From Rhodobacterales bacterium UBA3077 (GTDB taxonomy: Bacteria; Pseudomonadota; Alphaproteobacteria; Rhodobacterales; Rhodobacteraceae): DNA of 8,171 nucleotides. This document shows positions 5,483 to 8,171 of the stretch, piece by piece (the first letter of the stretch is position 1; each line of letters starts with the position of its first letter). The notes beneath the pieces are model-generated. The model did not search any database and was not told the origin of the DNA. It saw nothing but the letters and a program-made list of their open reading frames with translations. The DNA lies in assembly GCA_002366685.1 (NCBI GenBank), contig DFBP01000094.1:11606-19776 (forward strand), given 5' to 3'. The position numbers and the translations under genes were made by a program.

Positions 5483-6541
5483 ATGACTAAACGCGACGAG
5501 GTTTTGGCAGCGCTGAAGCAGGTAACGGATTTATCGGGGGCTGATATTGTTAGCGCCGGTATGGTTAAAGCCTTGACGGTGGAGGCAGGAGTTGTGCGCT
5601 TTGTGCTGGAGGGGCCTGCCGCGCAGGCGACAGCGCTGGAACCCGTGCGCGCCAAAGCGCAGGCGGCAGCAGAAGCGGTCACGGGTGTTATCAGCGTTTC
5701 AGCGGTAATGACAGCGCACAGCGCACCCGCCGCCCCCCCCGACCTTGGCACAAAAAAGGCAGAGCCCAAGGGGCCGCAAAAGATACCCGGAATCAATAAA
5801 ATCATAGCCATTGCATCAGGCAAAGGCGGTGTTGGAAAGTCGACCCTTTCGGCCAATCTGGCGGTGGCGCTGGCGGCTGAAGGCAAGCGGGTTGGCTTGC
5901 TGGACGCGGACGTATTCGGCCCCTCACAACCACGTATGCTCGGGGTTTCGGGCCGACCGGCTTCGCCAGACGGTAAAACCATTTTACCGCTGCGTAATCA
6001 TGGGGTTACGATGATGTCTATCGGGTTGATGACCAATGATGATGAAGCGGTTGTCTGGCGTGGGCCGATGCTTATCGGGGCGTTACAGCAGATGCTTAAA
6101 CAAGTGCAATGGGGCGCGCTGGATGTGCTAATTGTCGATTTGCCGCCGGGCACCGGTGACGTACAGATGACTCTCGCACAAAAGGCTGAAGTCGATGGCG
6201 CGATCATCGTCAGCACCCCGCAAGATGTCGCATTGATCGATACGCGCAAGGGCATTGATATGTTCAACAAACTCGGCACGCCAATTTTGGGCATGGTCGA
6301 GAACATGTCCTACCAAATATGTGAGGAATGCGGGCACAAAGGCCACCCGTTTGGCCACGGCGGCGTGGCAGATGAAGCCGCCAAACTTGGTGTGCCATTG
6401 TTGGCCGAATTGCCACTACACCTCGATATTCGGGTTGCATCCGATGGCGGGGCACCTATCGTAGTATCCAAACCGGACACGCCACAAGCGCTGGCGTTTC
6501 GTAGCTTGGCGACACGGCTTATTGAGGATGGCATCCTATGA
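5483..6541 (+). CDS. Mrp/ApbC (NBP35-type) iron-sulfur carrier P-loop ATPase
   Basis: A 352-residue cytosolic protein. An N-terminal MIP18/DUF59-like domain (about 5-78) and an Ala/Pro linker (79-104) lead to the MinD/Mrp ATPase: deviant Walker A GKGGVGKST (113-121), DADVFGPSQPRML (141 on), the Mrp signature VDLPPGTGDVQMTL (218 on), and the conserved C280-x2-C283 that in this family bridges an Fe-S cluster between two subunits. Family knowledge: Mrp/ApbC proteins bind and pass [4Fe-4S] clusters to apoproteins. The setting, first in an operon of FDH accessory genes, suggests delivery to FDH or the polyferredoxin, though the cell's housekeeping Mrp could be this same gene. ATG is preceded by GAGGAAG at 5471-5477. 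The stop overlaps the next start (ATGA, 6538-6541). Confidence 0.93.
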   Translation: MTKRDEVLAALKQVTDLSGADIVSAGMVKALTVEAGVVRFVLEGPAAQATALEPVRAKAQAAAEAVTGVISVSAVMTAHSAPAAPPDLGTKKAEPKGPQKIPGINKIIAIASGKGGVGKSTLSANLAVALAAEGKRVGLLDADVFGPSQPRMLGVSGRPASPDGKTILPLRNHGVTMMSIGLMTNDDEAVVWRGPMLIGALQQMLKQVQWGALDVLIVDLPPGTGDVQMTLAQKAEVDGAIIVSTPQDVALIDTRKGIDMFNKLGTPILGMVENMSYQICEECGHKGHPFGHGGVADEAAKLGVPLLAELPLHLDIRVASDGGAPIVVSKPDTPQALAFRSLATRLIEDGIL

Positions 6542-7287
6542 CTGAAAACATTTTTGAAGCCCCCCTGCCCGCCAGTTTTCCGCCACTGTTTACCGGTGAA
6601 GCGGTCAGCGGCAGCACCGACCCGTTTGCCAAGGCCTGTGCGCAGGCGATGATTGGCTGCGATGCCGGTTTGCTTGTCCACAGCATTACCCCTGACCGTA
6701 TCCGCGCTGCGATTGTTTTTGCGCCGGAAACCTCGCTGGAGGACTCGATGTCAGCCATGATCGCTTGTGGAGTTGGCTTCCAAAACGCCATGGGCGCGCT
6801 GGCCCCACCCGAGGTCGCGGTACATCTGGGCTGGCAGGGAGAGATATATATTAACGGTGGCGAAGCCGGAAGGCTGCGTATGGGCGCATCAGATACCGAC
6901 CCGAAAGTGGAACCGGACTGGCTGGTGATCGGGCTGGACCTTGACCTGCTCCCGCAAGCCGAGGGTGACACAGGCGAAAGACCGAACCAGACCTCCCTGA
7001 TGATGGAGGGGTGCGGAGATATATCCCCGATCCGCCTTCTGGAAGCGTGGTCCCGCCATACATTGGTTTGGCTCAACGATATCGAGTCCAGCGGTGCCAG
7101 CGCGTTACACGAGCTTTGGCGCGGCCTGGTTACAGATTTGGGGGATGAGGTGTCGCTCCAAGTTGACGGCGATGCTGTGACCGGAACCTTTTTGGGCGCG
7201 GATGAACAATTCGGGATGCTTTTAAGAACCGGAGACAATACCCGAGTGATCCCGCTTTCAAGCTGCCTCGAAACAGGAGAAACCTGA
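6538..7287 (+). CDS. BirA/LplA-fold protein lacking ligase motifs (DUF4444-type C-terminus)
   Basis: A 249-residue soluble protein that follows the biotin/lipoate-ligase plan: a catalytic-fold region (about 10-185) with a strand-helix pattern ending in EIYINGGEAG...DWLVIGLDLDL (102 on), which lines up with BirA's NDLYLQDRKLAGIL...IVIGAGINM, and a small SH3-like C-terminal domain (about 200-243, LGDEVSLQVDGDAVTGTFLGAD...LLRTG) like BirA's last domain. Two key elements are absent: the GRGRxG nucleotide loop has no counterpart near residues 40-50, and the catalytic Lys position is occupied by E109. It is therefore probably a pseudo-ligase or a binding protein. I recognise the family as annotated 'biotin/lipoate protein ligase family' with DUF4444, usually beside DUF6505. 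The gene is translationally coupled to both neighbours. Confidence 0.78.
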   Translation: MTENIFEAPLPASFPPLFTGEAVSGSTDPFAKACAQAMIGCDAGLLVHSITPDRIRAAIVFAPETSLEDSMSAMIACGVGFQNAMGALAPPEVAVHLGWQGEIYINGGEAGRLRMGASDTDPKVEPDWLVIGLDLDLLPQAEGDTGERPNQTSLMMEGCGDISPIRLLEAWSRHTLVWLNDIESSGASALHELWRGLVTDLGDEVSLQVDGDAVTGTFLGADEQFGMLLRTGDNTRVIPLSSCLETGET

Positions 7288-7763
7288 TGAACCTTGCCCG
7301 TGCCATTCATTTTGACGAAAGCGATACACAGGTTTTTCACGCGCCCGCCCGCACTGGCGAATGGGCAATTTCCGGCGGGTTCGAATTTTCCAACTGGGGG
7401 GAAGGCGATTTAACCGGCAAAGCAAGGCAGGCTTTTTCCAATGGCTGGCTCGGGCTGGAAACCTTTGGTCGGGTGACCTTTGTTGCCACGACAAAAATCG
7501 AGGCAAAAGAATTTGATGCCCTGCTGGAATGTTTGGCCCAACATTTTGTGGATATCTATGGTGCGCCCTCGGTTGAAGCTGCCAGACCGGTAGCGCTGGA
7601 CGAGCTAAATCACATGGTCGAGCTATGTGAGGGACACGCGCCAAATACATTACTTGCCGTTTCGAGGGAGCTCCGCGAAACCGGTGTTGCCGAAGCCTAT
7701 AGGGTGATTCAAGCACCTGAAGCCGAGTTGGATATTCTCGCGGTGCACGGGGAGCTGGAATAA
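7287..7763 (+). CDS. DUF6505 family protein
   Basis: A 158-residue protein without signal peptide, membrane segment or metal-binding motif. Family-like stretches are RAIHFDESDTQVF near the start, GEWAISGGFEF, LTGKARQAFSNGWLGLETFGRVTFV (about 42-66), and the later QHFVDIYGAPSVEAARP. I recognise it as DUF6505, of unknown function. The ATG shares one base with the upstream TGA (7285-7287) and has CAGGAGA as ribosome site, so it is translated with the pseudo-ligase gene. Persistent pairing with that protein suggests they bind each other (inference). It is last in the operon; I see no strong terminator in the 45 bases after it. Confidence 0.8.
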   Translation: MNLARAIHFDESDTQVFHAPARTGEWAISGGFEFSNWGEGDLTGKARQAFSNGWLGLETFGRVTFVATTKIEAKEFDALLECLAQHFVDIYGAPSVEAARPVALDELNHMVELCEGHAPNTLLAVSRELRETGVAEAYRVIQAPEAELDILAVHGELE

Positions 7764-7808
7764 AAGCGGCCGATATCGTCTGACTTTATAGAAAAAACGG
7801 GCCTTTGC

Positions 7809-8171
7809 CTATTGTGCCGCAGCATTAAAAATAAACAGGTTCTCACCGTTTATCGTGTAGTCGTTGATCAGCGTCGCTGATTTCTCACTCGTTAACCACG
7901 CTTCCAATTCGATCGCCAAATCATTGCGCACATGCGGTTGCCGGACCGGATTAACCGGAATATAGGCATATTGGTTAAAAAGCGCCGGATCACCGGCATA
8001 GAGCAGCGCCAGCTCTCCCTTATTGCCAAAATTCAACCAACTTGCACGGTCCGATAGCACATAGGCGTTCATGCCGCTGGCCACGTTCAGAGTCGCCCCC
8101 ATGCCAGCTCCGGCTGCGCGATACCAATCTGCCTCAAAAACGCGACCTAAAATCTCCGCCTCTGCCCAGAG
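7809..8171 (-). CDS. tupA: Tungstate ABC transporter substrate-binding protein, C-terminal part
   Basis: The reading frame is open to the right edge, so the internal ATG at 8100-8102 is not the start; 120 codons plus TAG are visible. The product has the C-terminal half of a type II periplasmic binding protein of the TupA kind: GMGATLNVASGMNAYVLSDR, WLNFGNKG, LALLYAGDPALFNQYAYIPVN, and an end helix with LEAWLTSEKSATLINDYTIN. Family knowledge: TupA binds tungstate (sometimes molybdate) in the periplasm for the TupBC permease. Beside FDH genes this points to tungsten or molybdenum supply. TupB and TupC are not in view; tupBC, if linked, may lie beyond the window. The ligand residues and signal peptide are outside the window. 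It converges on DUF6505. Confidence 0.85.
   Translation of the reverse strand, partial: LWAEAEILGRVFEADWYRAAGAGMGATLNVASGMNAYVLSDRASWLNFGNKGELALLYAGDPALFNQYAYIPVNPVRQPHVRNDLAIELEAWLTSEKSATLINDYTINGENLFIFNAAAQ

Noticed and set aside
4632..5486. A 284-codon rightward open frame opposite the cytochrome gene
   Set aside because: It has no recognisable domain, and the opposite strand encodes a signal peptide and a CxxCH cytochrome with its own promoter.
5323..5982. A 219-codon leftward open frame opposite the 5' part of Mrp
   Set aside because: It is antisense to a clear Mrp ATPase and its translation is Ala/Thr/Pro-rich without motifs.
6519..7340. A 273-codon leftward open frame opposite the pseudo-ligase gene
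   Set aside because: Low-complexity Ser/Pro-rich translation. The rightward frame has family resemblance and coupled starts and stops.
7764..7808. Possible terminator between DUF6505 and tupA (leftward reading gives GGCAAAGGCC then six T)
   Set aside because: The stem would be only about 3 pairs, so I could not support an intrinsic terminator on either strand.
1..8171. CRISPR arrays, tRNA/rRNA genes, insertion sequences, phage genes
   Set aside because: No regularly spaced repeats, cloverleaf or rRNA-like sequence, transposase motif or terminal inverted repeats were seen on either strand.

Overview
The window looks like an alphaproteobacterial chromosome, most likely Rhodobacterales (Roseobacter-type). 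This rests on remembered family resemblance of the products (DUF3305, DUF3306, DUF6505, a degenerate biotin/lipoate-ligase protein, a TAT-target peptide) and on moderate-to-high GC; no database search was made. Everything recognisable belongs to one theme: making, metal-loading and exporting a periplasmic molybdenum/tungsten formate dehydrogenase (FDH).

Layout. Positions 1-2353 are a leftward operon, read right to left: DUF3305 protein, DUF3306 protein, TorD-family chaperone, a 64-residue TAT-target protein, a possible 20-codon leader ORF, and the start of the FDH catalytic subunit, which runs out of the window. The first three genes are joined by 4-base ATGA overlaps. Positions 2354-2700 are a divergent control region with two near-identical 13-bp dyads 41 bp apart and other inverted repeats. 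Positions 2701-4632 encode a large rightward multi-cluster iron-sulfur protein starting at TTG. A leftward c-type cytochrome gene (4641-5396, also TTG) converges on it and has a recognisable sigma70-like promoter. From 5483 a rightward three-gene operon with overlapping ends encodes an Mrp/ApbC-type iron-sulfur carrier ATPase, a BirA/LplA-fold protein lacking the ligase motifs, and a DUF6505 protein. The window ends in the 3' part of a leftward tungstate-binding protein gene of the TupA type.

How the parts fit (inference). TupA would bring in tungstate (or molybdate) for the FDH cofactor. The TorD protein and the TAT-target peptide would escort the folded, cofactor-loaded subunit to Tat export. 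Mrp and the polyferredoxin would supply clusters or electrons, and DUF3305/3306, the pseudo-ligase and DUF6505 are conserved accessories of unknown job.

Most interesting points: the cytochrome appears to be a shrunken TupA-like domain (both ends kept, middle missing) fused to a class I cytochrome c domain; the divergent promoter has a helically phased operator pair; a short ORF is coupled to the FDH gene and shares a 15-bp repeat with it; and the BirA-like protein seems to be a pseudoenzyme.
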